From assembly GCF_000764305.2 (NCBI RefSeq), contig NW_025946100.1, forward strand, positions 148,440 to 212,439: a DNA stretch of 64,000 nt. Reading direction: 5' to 3'. Of the stretch, positions 36,762-47,875 are shown piece after piece. The DNA is from Hyalella azteca. Its lineage: Eukaryota; Arthropoda; Malacostraca; Amphipoda; Hyalellidae. Made by a program: the position numbers and the translations under genes. Below the pieces are notes generated by a model. It worked only from the letters and a program-made list of their open reading frames with translations, was not told the origin of the DNA and searched no databases. The first letter of the stretch is position 1; each line of letters starts with the position of its first letter.

Positions 36762-36929
36762 GTGACATGATAACATCCCAGCAAAGGTCTACTTCGGTCA
36801 TTCTTATTCTTTAAGCTGAAGTTCAAATAAAAAAAATGATTATTCGCCAAAATTACAAGTATAAGCACGGGTTTGTTGAAACCAGTTTATATTTTGGAAA
36901 TCCTGCTGACGTTTTTTAACGCAACTCAG

Positions 36930-37052
36930 AGGCCGACCAGCAAGTCCCGATCTCGGGGCAGCTCGCCGCACCTCCGCCGCAACCATCACTCTCAACGAGT
37001 CCGCTAACTTCCTTATAGAAAAGATGATCAACTCTACGCCTGAAACTAAGAG
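36930..37052 (+). CDS. Cep170: Cassette exon, likely original copy (123 bp)
   Basis: Acceptor acgcaactcag, donor AAGAG|gtcagt, phase 2 at both ends. It reads GRPASPDLGAARRTSAAT, then LNESANFLIEKMINSTPETK. It fits between the flanking exons without frame change (SSSL-R-GRPAS and ETK-R-KSSVG), so skipping it also preserves frame. It is copied at 26105. Confidence 0.72.
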
Positions 37053-37778
37053 GTCAGTTCACCAATATAATTATAGGGGAGATGATGAACACTATTTTGG
37101 ATTATGAGCTGAAACTTAGCTCATACTAATTTCTGGGAACTTGTTAAACTCAAGAATACGGAAAAATTTAATTTTTATGGCAAGATGCCCACCATTCGGC
37201 AAATAAAGGTAACCTCTATCCTAGGTTCAGAGCATTATTTTATCAAGTTTCGCTAAGAATCGGTGATGGGACAGATTTAGCCTAATATCTGCTCAATGAA
37301 AATGCTTTATTATGTTATAGCACACTAATTTCATTGTTTCAATTTTCACTATACAAATCCTTGTAGACTCGGCTCAATCAAAAATATGACCCAATACGCA
37401 TAGTATCAATTGAAGATTGAATTTCTTGAGCAACTTGCAAATTTCATTTGATATAGCATAGATTTTTTTGATGGTTGAAAATAAAAAACATAATTTTTGA
37501 ATTCTTTTAGAAACTCCTTTGTTTACAATAAATAATGGAGTTCAACTTGACTACGTCCTAGAGGGTTCTTGTGTGAGTTTGCTGTTACCAGCTTTCCGTT
37601 TTCTTTTCTATGTTATTTAGCTATCGTAATGTTTTTATTTGCAATGACACGACTGCGATCTTCCTGTACGAATTAAATTACGTTATTAGGCTGTATAAGT
37701 TACACGACGGTATCGCTCTTATAAGAAAATTATGTTGAAGATGATGTTTAAATGATCAAAAATTGTCTTCCTTGTTAG

Positions 37779-37905
37779 AAAAAGCAGCGTTGGCAGCCGA
37801 CCTGGTGATAGCGCACGGACCTGCTGCAAGGGGCTGGACAAGAAACCATCTGTCGCCGACATCACTGGCAGGAGTAGTAGATCTTCTTCTGAAAAAGGCA
37901 GCAAG
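37779..37905 (+). CDS. Cep170: CEP170 Ser/basic exon
   Basis: A good acceptor (ttgtcttccttgttag) opens in phase 2. The exon encodes KSSVGSRPGDSARTCCKGLD, KKPSVADITGRSSRSSSEKG and SK, and ends at AAG|gtaaca in phase 0. A second AG nine bases in (37787) is also in frame and would drop three residues. Confidence 0.78.
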
Positions 37906-38427
37906 GTAACAGAATCTTATTATTATGCTGAATTGACATTGAAACACTAAGTAAATTCATCATAACTTGAGCGAAAATTTTTAGAGACCAGCTTCTTCAT
38001 CAGTTGGAAAATTCGAGAACAAGTGCAATCAACAGAGAAAAGCCAACTTTACACGGAAAATCAAATAACGGAACAAGTTTCTGAACACCCAAACAATTGT
38101 GTTAGGGTGGGACTTTGGTGGTTATTGTCCTTGCAGCTTGAAATAGATCACAGAATGCTTGGAAATTTTATATTAACATTGTTTATTTTTGAAATCGATT
38201 TTATGAACTTATATTTGTTTGAGAGTGGATCGGAATAGATTCTTTTGGCATATTCCGCTCTTTGAATATCTCCTCCACCATTTTTGATTTTACTGTGAAG
38301 TAAAAAGTAAAAGTTTCGCTGTAAATTAAAAACATGAAAAATATGTGTGAACTATAAAATGAGTTCTGTGGTGATTTGTACATCACATTAGTTGGACACG
38401 ATTTACTAATTATATTTCCGCCTCCAG

Positions 38428-38529
38428 GGCAGCTCAAAGATGGACGGCAGGAAACAAGAGGATAGTACGCACACCAATTGCCAGCCTTTCAAAATTGACA
38501 GGCTCGCAGACGACATGGCCAGAGAAGAG
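38428..38529 (+). CDS. Cep170: CEP170 34-codon exon
   Basis: Acceptor tccgcctccag, donor GAG|gtggga, phase 0-0. It encodes GSSKMDGRKQEDSTHTNCQP then FKIDRLADDMAREE. It lies directly upstream of the GTYTI block, as the corresponding charged segment does in CEP170. Confidence 0.8.
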
Positions 38530-38879
38530 GTGGGATTCTAACTTGTAATTCTTGTTTATAGTCATACCCTTGATACCGTTGATGATGCAACAAATGTGAC
38601 ATCCCATTTGGAGTCAATTTCGATACTCATTGGCATTGGTATTTTCATGTACATCGATGCAATGATCAGATTACATTTGTTCATGAATATACTAGTGTCA
38701 ATAAGTTTTTGGTCTTCGATCTCCCAAAAAAATTTAAACAGAGATCGATTTTGTAATGGCACTATCTTTAATAATTTTAAACTTCTTCTTTCGAAATGGA
38801 AACTTGAATAACGCAAAGGGACTGTTGATTTGATTTCGTATCGGTGATTTATTGCTATTATTCTTGACGTTACTTTTAC

Positions 38880-39085
38880 ATTTATTATTCTTTTCAGGAT
38901 GAGGTGAGTAACGCCGGTACCTACACAATTTATTGTTATCATCCCTCATACTATGTTATCCTCTTCAGGATGAGGTGAGTGAGGCTGGCACCTACACAAT
39001 TTATTGTTATCACCTTTCATACTATATTATCCTCTTCAGGATGAGGTGAGTGAGGCTGGCACCTACACAATCGACAAGGAGTCTT
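38880..39085 (+). repeat. Three tandem 71 bp copies of acceptor, microexon and donor
   Basis: Acceptor AGs end at 38897, 38968 and 39039. Each is followed by GATGAG|gtgagt and gctggcacctacacaat-type sequence, and the third continues into the true exon. The first copy differs (gtgagtaacgccggtacc). Confidence 0.92.
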
Positions 39086-39201
39086 CCCCTGACGCGGATA
39101 AGCCTCAAGCCGACATCGAAGGCGCCTTCAGACACGCCGCGCTGGCTGAGGAGGCGACGGCGTACGGCAGCGCCAACACGCCGCTCTGGGACACTGCTGA
39201 G
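39040..39201 (+). CDS. Cep170: CEP170 exon with the GTYTI block
   Basis: Phase 0-0, 54 codons: DEVSEAGTYTIDKESSPDAD, then KPQADIEGAFRHAALAEEAT and YGSANTPLWDTAE. The GTYTI-acidic-helix order matches the GTYTIELEN segment of vertebrate CEP170. The donor is the weak GAG|gttatt. The acceptor is the third of three tandem copies, chosen because only it continues open. Confidence 0.87.
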
Positions 39202-40106
39202 GTTATTACAACATTCATATTAGCGGTGTCGGCGTTGATAAAGCCATTAAACTTCTCGAATATTCTGAACATTGCAGAATTGTTGCAGCTGTTGCGGGTC
39301 TCGAACATGCAGCTCACTGCCCCAATTTTACTGCTCTTAACCGCCTAGCCACCTCACCGATTTTGATCGAACTGTCGCAGGGAGCTGGGATCAAGCCCAT
39401 AACTTGATGCTCTAATCTTTGTACTCTGAACTGTAATCGAAGGGCCATAACCATGAAGCTCGCGCGATGCAGAAATGATGACTTAATTGTCTCGCCTCAG
39501 TTTGAAATGGTTATGTTCTTATTCGAGCACAATAGCACTCTTTATTCTTGACTGTTATCCCCTTTGGAACTCGAAACTTCTCAAAATGCCAAGGTGGTAC
39601 AGTGAAGATGTCTTCTGTTGTAAAAGACGGGAAATCACGTCCTGGATTATACGATTAAAATATTTATTTTATCAAAATCTTGTATCTAAGATAGCTCAAT
39701 TTATCCCTCGGGGGCTGAAATTGTCTTTCAATGTGAATGAATTGCTGTGGTATTCATGTCATCTGTAAGCTGTTGATTTGCTTTAACCTGCTAAGCGCTT
39801 TTTTATGAGTTAGAGCTACAGTTGAGCTTGACTTGAAGCCACTGACGTGCTCAATTTCTAGACTCAAAATGCTTGTTAGTCTTTGCACTAGTGTTCATTT
39901 TCGTGATTCCAGTCCATCCTCATTTTTCCCTTCACCCAACCGTTCCCTTCTCACGCAACTGATGTTAATAAATATTCGATTTCTAATTGAATGTAATTAC
40001 TGAAAATATGAAATATTCATTTTTCATAATTGAAAAAAAAAACTTTTCCCAACTTCTAAACTAGCACCCATTACTATTGTTCTAACCAAGCGTTAACTGT
40101 TGACAG
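39202..40106. other. Intron, nothing recognised
   Basis: Short open frames at 39.49-39.77 kb lack splice support. Confidence 0.6.
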
Positions 40107-40424
40107 ATGAATAGCGGCATCAGTCGCAGTAGCCCCAACTGGATCCAGCAGTGGGCTGCTCAAGTAGCCGAACAGACGAGTGGGGGGGATTTATCAGACC
40201 CTAGTAAATGCAATGAGCTCCCTACATTGAAGTCTTCTCACACCTCTACGAGATTAGGCAAAACCTCTCATCTGCCATCTGCAGTTGGTTCCTCTGCCGA
40301 TAACGACCATCTTCGGCCGCGCCGAAAACTGCCAACTCCTCCGTCCCTAATGCAGCAATCTTATCCCTCTAGTGCTGCTCGTAGTAACGAGCTCGCTGAG
40401 CTCGAGGCCCTTGCCAAAACCAGG
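40107..40424 (+). CDS. Cep170: CEP170 exon with the WIQQWA tryptophan block
   Basis: Phase 0-0, acceptor ctgttgacag, donor AGG|gtaggt. It encodes MNSGISRSSPNWIQQWAAQV, then a Ser/Thr linker and RPRRKLPTPPSLMQQSYPSS, ending ELAELEALAKTR. This corresponds to the WVSQWASLAANHT region and the following RRTLPQLP stretch of human CEP170. Confidence 0.88.
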
Positions 40425-41649
40425 GTAGGTTTGAACCTTGTGCCTAGCTTAGTGGGATGTCTCTTAGTGTACTCATTTGTGATAAATATTTTAATCGTTC
40501 ACGGTGTGTTTTTCGCTCATATGTGCCCGAGGCACAGTCAGATGTAAATGGTGCGTTGGTGGAACGTACGTGTTACAAATAATTGGTATAGATTACACTA
40601 TAACAAGCTTAATAAATATGCCGCGCTCTAGTAAATAAATAATTAATATTGTAGATGATTCTGGGATTATATACAAATTCAGTTTCACACCGTATAGTTA
40701 CTGTATGACCAAGTGAGTATTCTCGAATCTTAATGGATGGTTGAATATGAGATAACCTTGGAATTGTGATAAAAGTTGTCACCCGTATTAAATGAAATGA
40801 TGCCAGTATTGCAGATCAGTTTGGTCGGACTCAAATAGTCATGGAGATAAATGATATCACAATACGACTATTTCAATCTTTGTTTGCTTTTACCATTCAA
40901 GTTTTTGATAACTGGAATAATTATATTCGTTCAGTGAAATAGAATATATGAAATTCAATTCGTGGTGCAGCGACTTTAGAAATTTCGACCTTTCTCTGCA
41001 TCATTCATGTTTTTGTAAACTTTTGTACTGCATTCCGCCGAGTTCTCTTGGCAGCCATTCCTCCCACTTATCTTTGTTTACCAGTTTTTCTCTTTATTTT
41101 CAAAACAATTTTTCTTAAACGTGCTCTGTAATATGGGTGGGTGTCAATGCATATGATATATACTTACTACTTCGTTACATATGCAGGTTTCTCTGGTATT
41201 TTAATACAGTTATAATATGGAAATAATTTAACTGCCTTCAGCTCCTGCTCTTTTCAATCTTATCAGTATACATTAATTAATCAACGAGCTCAGAAATATT
41301 CCGAGCTTTATCACAATTTATGTCTGCGTTTTAGTCTCCTGTCTGCTCTAGTTTTTTCTTTGATTTTCCCTTATTTGTTTTCTATTGAGTTGATTAATAT
41401 GCACCGAATTGTATCTTTTGAAATCTTACTAACATATCTTTTTCTGTTCCCTTTCCTTTCTTTTTCTAATTTTCAAAACTCCTTTTCTTTCCAATGTTAT
41501 TCTTACTCACAAACATTCCTTGAATTAACGATATTCTTGAGTTCAATTCAGTTTTTCCTTCATTTCACGCTTGCTAAAACTGGCACCACCTTCTTTCATT
41601 TCGGCTCTCTTGCGCTTTTCTTCGTCCCATTTGATGTTGGCGCCTGCAG
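40425..41649. other. Intron, nothing recognised
   Basis: AT-rich. The last 250 bases are strongly pyrimidine-rich before the acceptor. Confidence 0.6.
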
Positions 41650-42365
41650 CTGATGTCGTTATGCGATGAGGCGGACCGTGAAGCTCTTCAGGTGTTGCAG
41701 GACACTGAGACACGGAGTTACCTTCGTGACACTGAACACCTGCTAACATCCCTACAGGCTCGCGTCACTGACAACACTCCCATCACTTCTTCTGGTGGAT
41801 ACAGGATAGCTTCCTTCGAGTCGCATGACTCGGGAGGAGACTCTGATGTGGACACAAGTACATCCTTCGCCTTACAAGAGGATAGAACTCCTGCCCTCCG
41901 ATCTAAGCTGAAATTGTCCGGACTGGATAGTTCTTCGAAAGGATTTGGAGCTGCACTCAATAACTCTAGAACCTCCAAAGTTGACCCAGTTGTTTCCTCT
42001 CATCTAAAGCGGGAGCGATCCATCGTTTCCGAAGGAGGGTATGCCAAATCCTTATTGCCTTGTACAGTAACTAATCCCATGTCCAAATCACTATGCCTGG
42101 TAGGTTGTACTAACTCTGAAGCCTTGTGTCAAGGCAGTTGTTTAATGACAAAGTCTCTCACGGAAGAGATACCAAACTCAGAAGCGCTCGGTCAATTGAA
42201 TTGCACGATTACAAAGCTACCGGGCCAAGCAAGCTGTACTGAGCGGGACTCGACTAGTTTCACTGCAGAGAAGAGTGAACTATCAGATAGCAGTAGCGAG
42301 ACGAGTATGAAGACGCAACGCAAGACCATGAACAATCCGCCTCTCAAGTACAATAGAGCCTTTAG
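41650..42365 (+). CDS. Cep170: CEP170 large exon with LQDTE and SDVDT blocks
   Basis: Acceptor ggcgcctgcag, phase 0 to phase 2 (TTT AG|gtaacg), 716 bp. It encodes LMSLCDEADREALQVLQDTE, TRSYLRDTEHLLTSLQARVT and FESHDSGGDSDVDTSTSFAL, then a Ser/Leu/Cys-rich tail with a loosely repeated Cys-containing motif (LVGCTNSEALCQGSCLMTKS and LGQLNCTITKLPGQASC). The first part parallels the LKDTEAVMAFLEAKLRED and ESDVDTAST blocks of CEP170. Confidence 0.88.
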
Positions 42366-42995
42366 GTAACGTAATTCTATTATTCTGCGTTTGATTGAAC
42401 TTGATTTCTCGACGTCCTTGCGTGTCATCTTTTATTTAGTTAGTTTGTTCTGTTTGTTTTATGTTGCGGACGTCGAATGTAGCTTACAACTTCGTTATTT
42501 CACAGTTTGCAAGCTTTCTTTAATTTACCGAAAAATTCAGTAATGGTTTTGCTGTAAACCTTTTCTTAGCTCGCTTACTAATTGCAATTGTGTCTGCTTT
42601 AGTAGCGTATTGATTTCATATTCATCCGTCGTGCAGTTGGTTTTCAGTGATTTTTGTTAACTATTTGCATAAAATTAATCGAATTTTGAGTTTTATTAAA
42701 ATTTATAATTCTATTAATTGTTTGCGTTTTAAGCATCTCAAAGTTTTCGTGTTGCAATATTTGTGTACCTACAATTATATTATATTGGCTTTTCCCTATG
42801 TCATCCCGTTTTTAACCAGCCCTTGAATTCATAATGTATTGTGAATAAGTCATCTATAAAATATACCTAATATCGAAGTATAGTTTACGGTGTTGAGTTA
42901 GGATAGTCAAGTGTGTTTTTTCAACTGTTTGCCGAGTTGTGTTTGTTAATGATAGAAGATTATGTTGCATTCGTAACCTCTACTCTTGGTTGCAG
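42366..42995. other. Intron, nothing recognised
   Basis: AT-rich single-copy sequence. Confidence 0.6.
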
Positions 42996-43449
42996 TTTAA
43001 GAAGAGCTCGGCTTGGTGCCGACGATGTTCACAACGCCCGTCAAGCTCCCCTCACCCCTACCGAACGTCGCAAACAAACATCTCCTTTACTCAGATCTTC
43101 CAGCGCTGCTGCCGTGCCCCGAAAAACGCCTCACGTTCGCAGCACAGGAGGCGCCACGGTCCCATCTTCACTTCAACAGGCAAGTTGGGACACGTCAGAA
43201 TTGGGTCGTAATTCAGTTCACCCGAGCATGAAGTCGGCGAATCAGATGAACAACACAGTTTCGTCTGGCTCAAACTTGAGCTTCACTTCGGTGTTCATGA
43301 GACCTCCTTACAGCTCTGGCTCATTCGCTAATTTATGGAACAGCTCCAAGGCTGTCCCGGCTGTGAAGAATGACTCATCGGTTGGTGCAAGCCCTTTTGC
43401 TCGGACTGATGGCGGCAGATTTAGTCTGCGGGTGCCAGCTGCATCGGTG
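42996..43449 (+). CDS. Cep170: CEP170 exon with the LRRARLG motif
   Basis: Acceptor cttggttgcag, phase 2 to phase 0, donor GTG|gtaggc. It encodes S-LRRARLGADDVHNARQAP, LTPTERRKQTSPLLRSSSAA, then Ser-rich sequence ending RTDGGRFSLRVPAASV. LRRARLG is a strong CEP170 landmark. Confidence 0.88.
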
Positions 43450-44312
43450 GTAGGCTGCAATTTTTGCCGCTCTTACTGCGTCCTCAACACAATAATCCTG
43501 GCTTCTTGCAACCTTAATTTGTGCTTTTGTCTTTGGAACTTATCTGCGTACTCAATGCTTATAGTCGACATTTATCAATTGGCAGAACTGTTTTAATTAA
43601 TTATTTTACATGTCATGATGCAATTTAACGAATTCATATTTCTACAGCGATGAATATAGTGGTTGATTAATTTTCAAATGGGGATATGGTCGTTCTCTCT
43701 CATGAATCTTGTTTTCATCTCGGCTAATTTATCCAATAAATTTTGTTGTATAGATTTACTGAATTTGATCTTGAATTTTTAATTTAACTGTCGAATTTAA
43801 TCACATTTAAGACTCGTCAAAATATAAAAACTTTCCAATCATATTCGAATCCGTTGATTGATAAATTCGATGATTGTGATTATTCTCTCACCTAATTTAA
43901 AATCTCGTTATTTTCCATTTTTAAACAAATTTTTCATACATCATAAACGAAATTTTATTCAACGCGACCTAATTCGAATTTGAATACTGATTTCGTCACA
44001 TTAGTGTATTGCTCGCATGATTATTCCTATCTAATCTCCGTAGATTGATTCAATAATTTTTCTCGCATTAAAAAATAATTATCCCTTGATTCAGAACATG
44101 TTATTAACGTTAATCGACGCTCTTCTTTTTCGATTGCAATTGAGTTATTCCGCCGCTAATCCATAATATTAATTTTTACATTTTTAGTTACAAATGAGGT
44201 TCAAAATACGGCTATAGTGTGAGCCGAGTTCTATATAATGTCTATCTAAAATTGAACAATTTTTAAAGATACGACATTGATTTCAATGATTGATTTGATT
44301 GTATGTTTGCAG
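43450..44312. other. Intron, nothing recognised
   Basis: AT-rich. Several short diverged stretches resemble one another (tcgaatt/aatttaa), without a clear unit. Confidence 0.5.
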
Positions 44313-44566
44313 GGAGTGTCTAAGTCGCCGTCGAGATCGTCAATAAATAAAAAGGATTTCGCATCAAACAAGAAAGCTACTGGCCTATCACGGCCTGGTG
44401 CCGCTGCACTCTCTACCAAAGAAGTCGATTTCCAAAACTGGAAGAGACGGAAAAATTACGACCCCATGAAAGCTGCTAAGGATGGGAGGCAGAAGCAGCT
44501 CGAGAAACGGAATACTGAGAAGATAACAAACGACAACATAACTTCCTCTGACAGAGGCTCTCCGAG
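44313..44566 (+). CDS. Cep170: CEP170 exon with WKRRKNYDP
   Basis: Phase 0 to phase 2, acceptor tatgtttgcag, donor CCGAG|gtttgt. It encodes GVSKSPSRSSINKKDFASNK, LSRPGAAALSTKEVDFQNWK and RRKNYDPMKAAKDGRQKQLE. It is highly basic, in the microtubule-binding half of the protein. Confidence 0.86.
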
Positions 44567-45116
44567 GTTTGTTGAATCGTTCACTGATGTATTTGATCAT
44601 TTAGTATTTAGATCGATCGTTTAGTATATGCTTGCAAAATTCTTTGTACAGTTATCAAGTCTAAGATTCTATTATTTTCACTTTATGCGCGCTTGGTTAT
44701 TGTGTTCATCATATTGTTCTAGCGGAGATGTTTCTGACGCTTGATGCATTTTAGTATGGGAAAGTTTTGAGTGTGTGATTGAAAGAGATTTTTATTTCAT
44801 GCATCATTAATATTATGCATCATTCTTGTTTCCCTTAATCCATAAAATTTTTATAGGTTTCTGCAATTATTTTTTTAAAATTTTTGCGTATCTCGCTGGA
44901 AGTTATGTTAAATCATATAGGAAACATTATCGCCTTATTATTAAATATTATCGTCTACAAGATGCAGCACATGAATGTTTGTCTAATGGTTGCACGTCGA
45001 TACAAACGCCGCGTGACATTTTGTCTGCCGAAGAAAAGCTAATTTTTATACACATTGTATGCGCGATTAAAGTGTATTTTTTTGCCTTGAGTGTGTTAAT
45101 TGTAGTTGTCATTCAG
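44567..45116. other. Intron, nothing recognised
   Basis: AT-rich. The open frame at 44.83-45.16 kb only overlaps the next exon out of frame. Confidence 0.6.
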
Positions 45117-45270
45117 CCCTCCAGGGTCGCTGCTTCGCTCGGCTTCGTTCCACGGCACTGAAGCGATGCTGGGAGGCGGCAGTCGGTGGCCGAGGTTGCC
45201 GCAGAGCTCATACATTCCGCCCAACACGTACACCAGTGAAGACGACGGGCCTATGTCGTATGATGAGGAG
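45117..45270 (+). CDS. Cep170: CEP170 exon: RSASFHGTEAML, acidic end
   Basis: Acceptor agttgtcattcag, phase 2 to phase 0, donor GAG|gtatga. It encodes S-PPGSLLRSASFHGTEAML, GGGSRWPRLPQSSYIPPNTY and TSEDDGPMSYDEE. SRWPRLP followed by a TSEDD acidic stretch parallels SRWRRFP..TSEDEFG in human CEP170. Confidence 0.9.
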
Positions 45271-45737
45271 GTATGACAATGAAACTCTGTGTTCTCATGG
45301 TATCCCATCCATCAGAATAACATTTCCTTTGTGTTTCCTCATTATTGACAGTGTGCGTTCTAGGCGAAGATGTCCCCAGTCCACGCTTTATTAATCTACA
45401 AATGATTGGTTTGCTATCATAGATTGTTTAAGTGTAAAGTAGGAAGGTAGATAGAGTGTAATCTCATAGTATAAGTATATTTGTTTCGTTGTCGTCAGGA
45501 CAATGATCATTTCGTTTGAAAATTATCTAATACGTTCGACAATGCTTAATATTTCTGTTAGATATACAATCTTCATTGACTTCGTAAATGATTCATCTAG
45601 AACTTGAAATGCAGAACTGCTGTTAACAAAGCTTGTTATTGATTCTTAACTTTGAAGCATTTCACTACTGCCTAGTTTCGTCTTAGAATATTTCACTATG
45701 GTGTCTTTTAACGAAATTAATTTATCCACTTTTACAG

Positions 45738-45920
45738 TCTGCAGTAAACTGCTTGCCTCGTTCGTCGCCCTTACGAAGATCACCTACCAGCCCGCATCAG
45801 CTCAGCCAATCACCGCACGCCTCGTCACCAAGCCACAGCGCTGCTGCTGCCAGAAGACGACGCTCGTCTTACGCTCACTCCGACGACAGCGAACACGTGC
45901 TTTCCTCGCCTTCACGCAAG
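45738..45920 (+). CDS. Cep170: CEP170 Ser/His/Arg exon
   Basis: Phase 0-0, acceptor ccacttttacag, donor AAG|gtacat. It encodes SAVNCLPRSSPLRRSPTSPH, QLSQSPHASSPSHSAAAARR and RRSSYAHSDDSEHVLSSPSR. Confidence 0.85.
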
Positions 45921-46130
45921 GTACATATCACCTCTTCAGTCATTCAATTAGAGAGAACTATCACACACACACACTGCTTTTTTCAGAGTGCATGTTCACG
46001 AATCATCTCTTCAGGCTCTCAATTAAATAGAACTATCAAACACACCGCTTTACGCTTTTTTCGGAGTCCATGATACATGAATCGTTTCTTCTGTCTTTCA
46101 GATACGGAGAACTATCACTCACACCGTCTT
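45921..46130. repeat. About 75 bp repeat, three copies, starting at the donor
   Basis: Units contain cttcaggctctcaatta, agagaactatcacacacac and gcttttttcagagtccatg variants. The array begins immediately after the exon ending at 45920. Confidence 0.75.
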
Positions 46131-46324
46131 CATTTCGATACAATTAGTCATTTTATATACACGGTTCACTCAAATGTTTATTAACATATTACATAACATA
46201 TTAGTCAAATGTTATGTATTATTAAATATTAACATATTTCAAAACTGTCAATTTTCCTTTTTATGCTGATGGGGTATATTGAATACCATTATCGCACAAG
46301 AGATTTGATAGAATCATCACTCAA

Positions 46325-46410
46325 CTATGGCTAACGACGGTTTGGCTCGGTGCTCAGTGCATTATGCTTGGAGCCGTTAGTTGCTGGTTCGAGCCTCAGC
46401 CAACTGTGTA
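46325..46410 (+). repeat. tRNA-derived SINE-like segment
   Basis: A-box-like tggctcggtgctcag (about 46343) and B-box-like ggttcgagcctc (about 46386) are spaced as in a tRNA. The T-stem is imperfect and the acceptor stem does not close, so this is not a tRNA gene but may be a SINE head. Confidence 0.4.
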
Positions 46411-46545
46411 AAATTGATATGACTGATGCCCAGTAAGCTGAGAAAATATTGTGATGTTGAGAATTGTTACCAGTCCTGACAATATTTGTTATTTGACGCT
46501 ATAATTTGTTATTCGACGATATAATTATCATTTTTATGACCACAG

Positions 46546-46763
46546 ATGACCGTGGAGGAGACGGGCAGCGAAGGGAAACGGTCGCCACTGAGCGTGGGAG
46601 GCGGTATGACGTCATCGGCTGGGTCGAGAGGAGCGGCGCTTCCGTCCAACAGTGGCCGCAATCGTGCCAAGATCGAAGCCCTTGACAACCTCGTCATCTC
46701 CACAATACATTCACTTTCCAACAAAGTCAGAGGCACTTCCGAAAATTTACTACAAAAGCTCAA
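46546..46763 (+). CDS. Cep170: CEP170 C-terminal helix exon 1
   Basis: Acceptor atgaccacag, phase 0 to phase 2, donor CTCAA|gtaagt. It encodes MTVEETGSEGKRSPLSVGGG, then RAKIEALDNLVISTIHSLSN and KVRGTSENLLQKL. This amphipathic helix corresponds to the GDNLLLSSVFQFSKKIRQ helix of vertebrate CEP170. Confidence 0.9.
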
Positions 46764-46859
46764 GTAAGTTTGGTGCGGCGCGCGAAATTTACTTCGAACA
46801 TAGCAATTAAATTCGTTGTGACTGTCTTTATTGATTCAATCGGGACTAATGTATTGTGA

Positions 46860-47055
46860 ATAGTTTCATAATGGAAAAAACCGGACAATTCCATTTAATG
46901 ATGTAACTGATCACATGGCTCGTAAAATATGCAGATGAAAAAGATACGGACAATTCCATTTAATGATGTGGCTTATCACATGGCTCGTACAATATGCAGA
47001 TGAAAAACATACGGACAATTCTATTTAATGATGTGGCTGATCATATAGTTCGTAC
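46860..47055. repeat. About 64 bp repeat, three copies, just before an exon
   Basis: Units contain acggacaattccatttaatg, atgtggctgatcacatggct and cgtacaatatgcagatgaaa. The array stops about 30 bp before the acceptor at 47086. Confidence 0.9.
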
Positions 47056-47086
47056 AATATGCTAATGTACCGATGCTAATTTAAAG

Positions 47087-47250
47087 GACCCAATATGGAG
47101 AGGAAGATCGCGATCGAGCAGACCTGCTACAGAATGTCCTGAACCATCTGAACAGCGAGTCGGAGAGCGCGTCTTCTCAAATTCGCTCCACATCCAAAGA
47201 CCTTTCGGGAATTCTCAAAAATCTGAAGAAGATACAAACTGCTCTCGAAG
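47087..47250 (+). CDS. Cep170: CEP170 C-terminal helix exon 2
   Basis: Phase 2 to phase 1, donor GAAG|gtgatt. It encodes TQYGEEDRADLLQNVLNHLN, SESESASSQIRSTSKDLSGI and LKNLKKIQTALE, corresponding to the MEISSILQELKRVEKQLQ coiled coil of human CEP170. Confidence 0.92.
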
Positions 47251-47875
47251 GTGATTATTTGTCAAATAATCGTAAATGGATAGATGTAATTATAGTTAGT
47301 AGAGAATTTGTTGATAAATTTTTTGACGAGGCTGATGTTTTAAATCTATAGGTATTTAACTTATTTTTACTTATGTGTCTTTTATGTATTGTGCTTATGA
47401 CTTCATTGGATCTGTCATCTGTGATTATGATAGAGATACTTGGCAAAAATGTGCATCGATATTCGCGTTGCAATGAAGTAGAGATAAACAAGACAATATT
47501 TCAGGCACCGGTACTTTCTCTTGATACTAATGTAGCTTTCACTTCGTGGTGTGTGTACGCGATTAATCTGACAAATGAATGAATTTTAAGTCCATACTGC
47601 AAAAGAGTGTGATGTGGATGACCTGGTCCGTCTTTAATTGCTTTGTGATTTCTGTGAATGATTGACCTCGCTTACGCAGTTAATGGCGAACCAAAACTAG
47701 ACTAAAAAGCAAATGTATGGCGTGTGCTGCAGTGGTCGTGTGAGTCATGGCAAAAATGTCATATGGGCCGTATGCGGTCAAAGGTAGACGTTCACTTATG
47801 ATTATGTAGACATAGGTTCTTATTTTACTCTCATTTATTCCCTCATTTTAATCGCTTTTTTTATTCCTTGTACAG
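47251..47875. other. Last CEP170 intron, nothing recognised
   Basis: AT-rich, no repeat array. Confidence 0.6.

Noticed and set aside
46325..46410. Functional tRNA gene
   Set aside because: T-stem is mismatched and the acceptor stem does not close.
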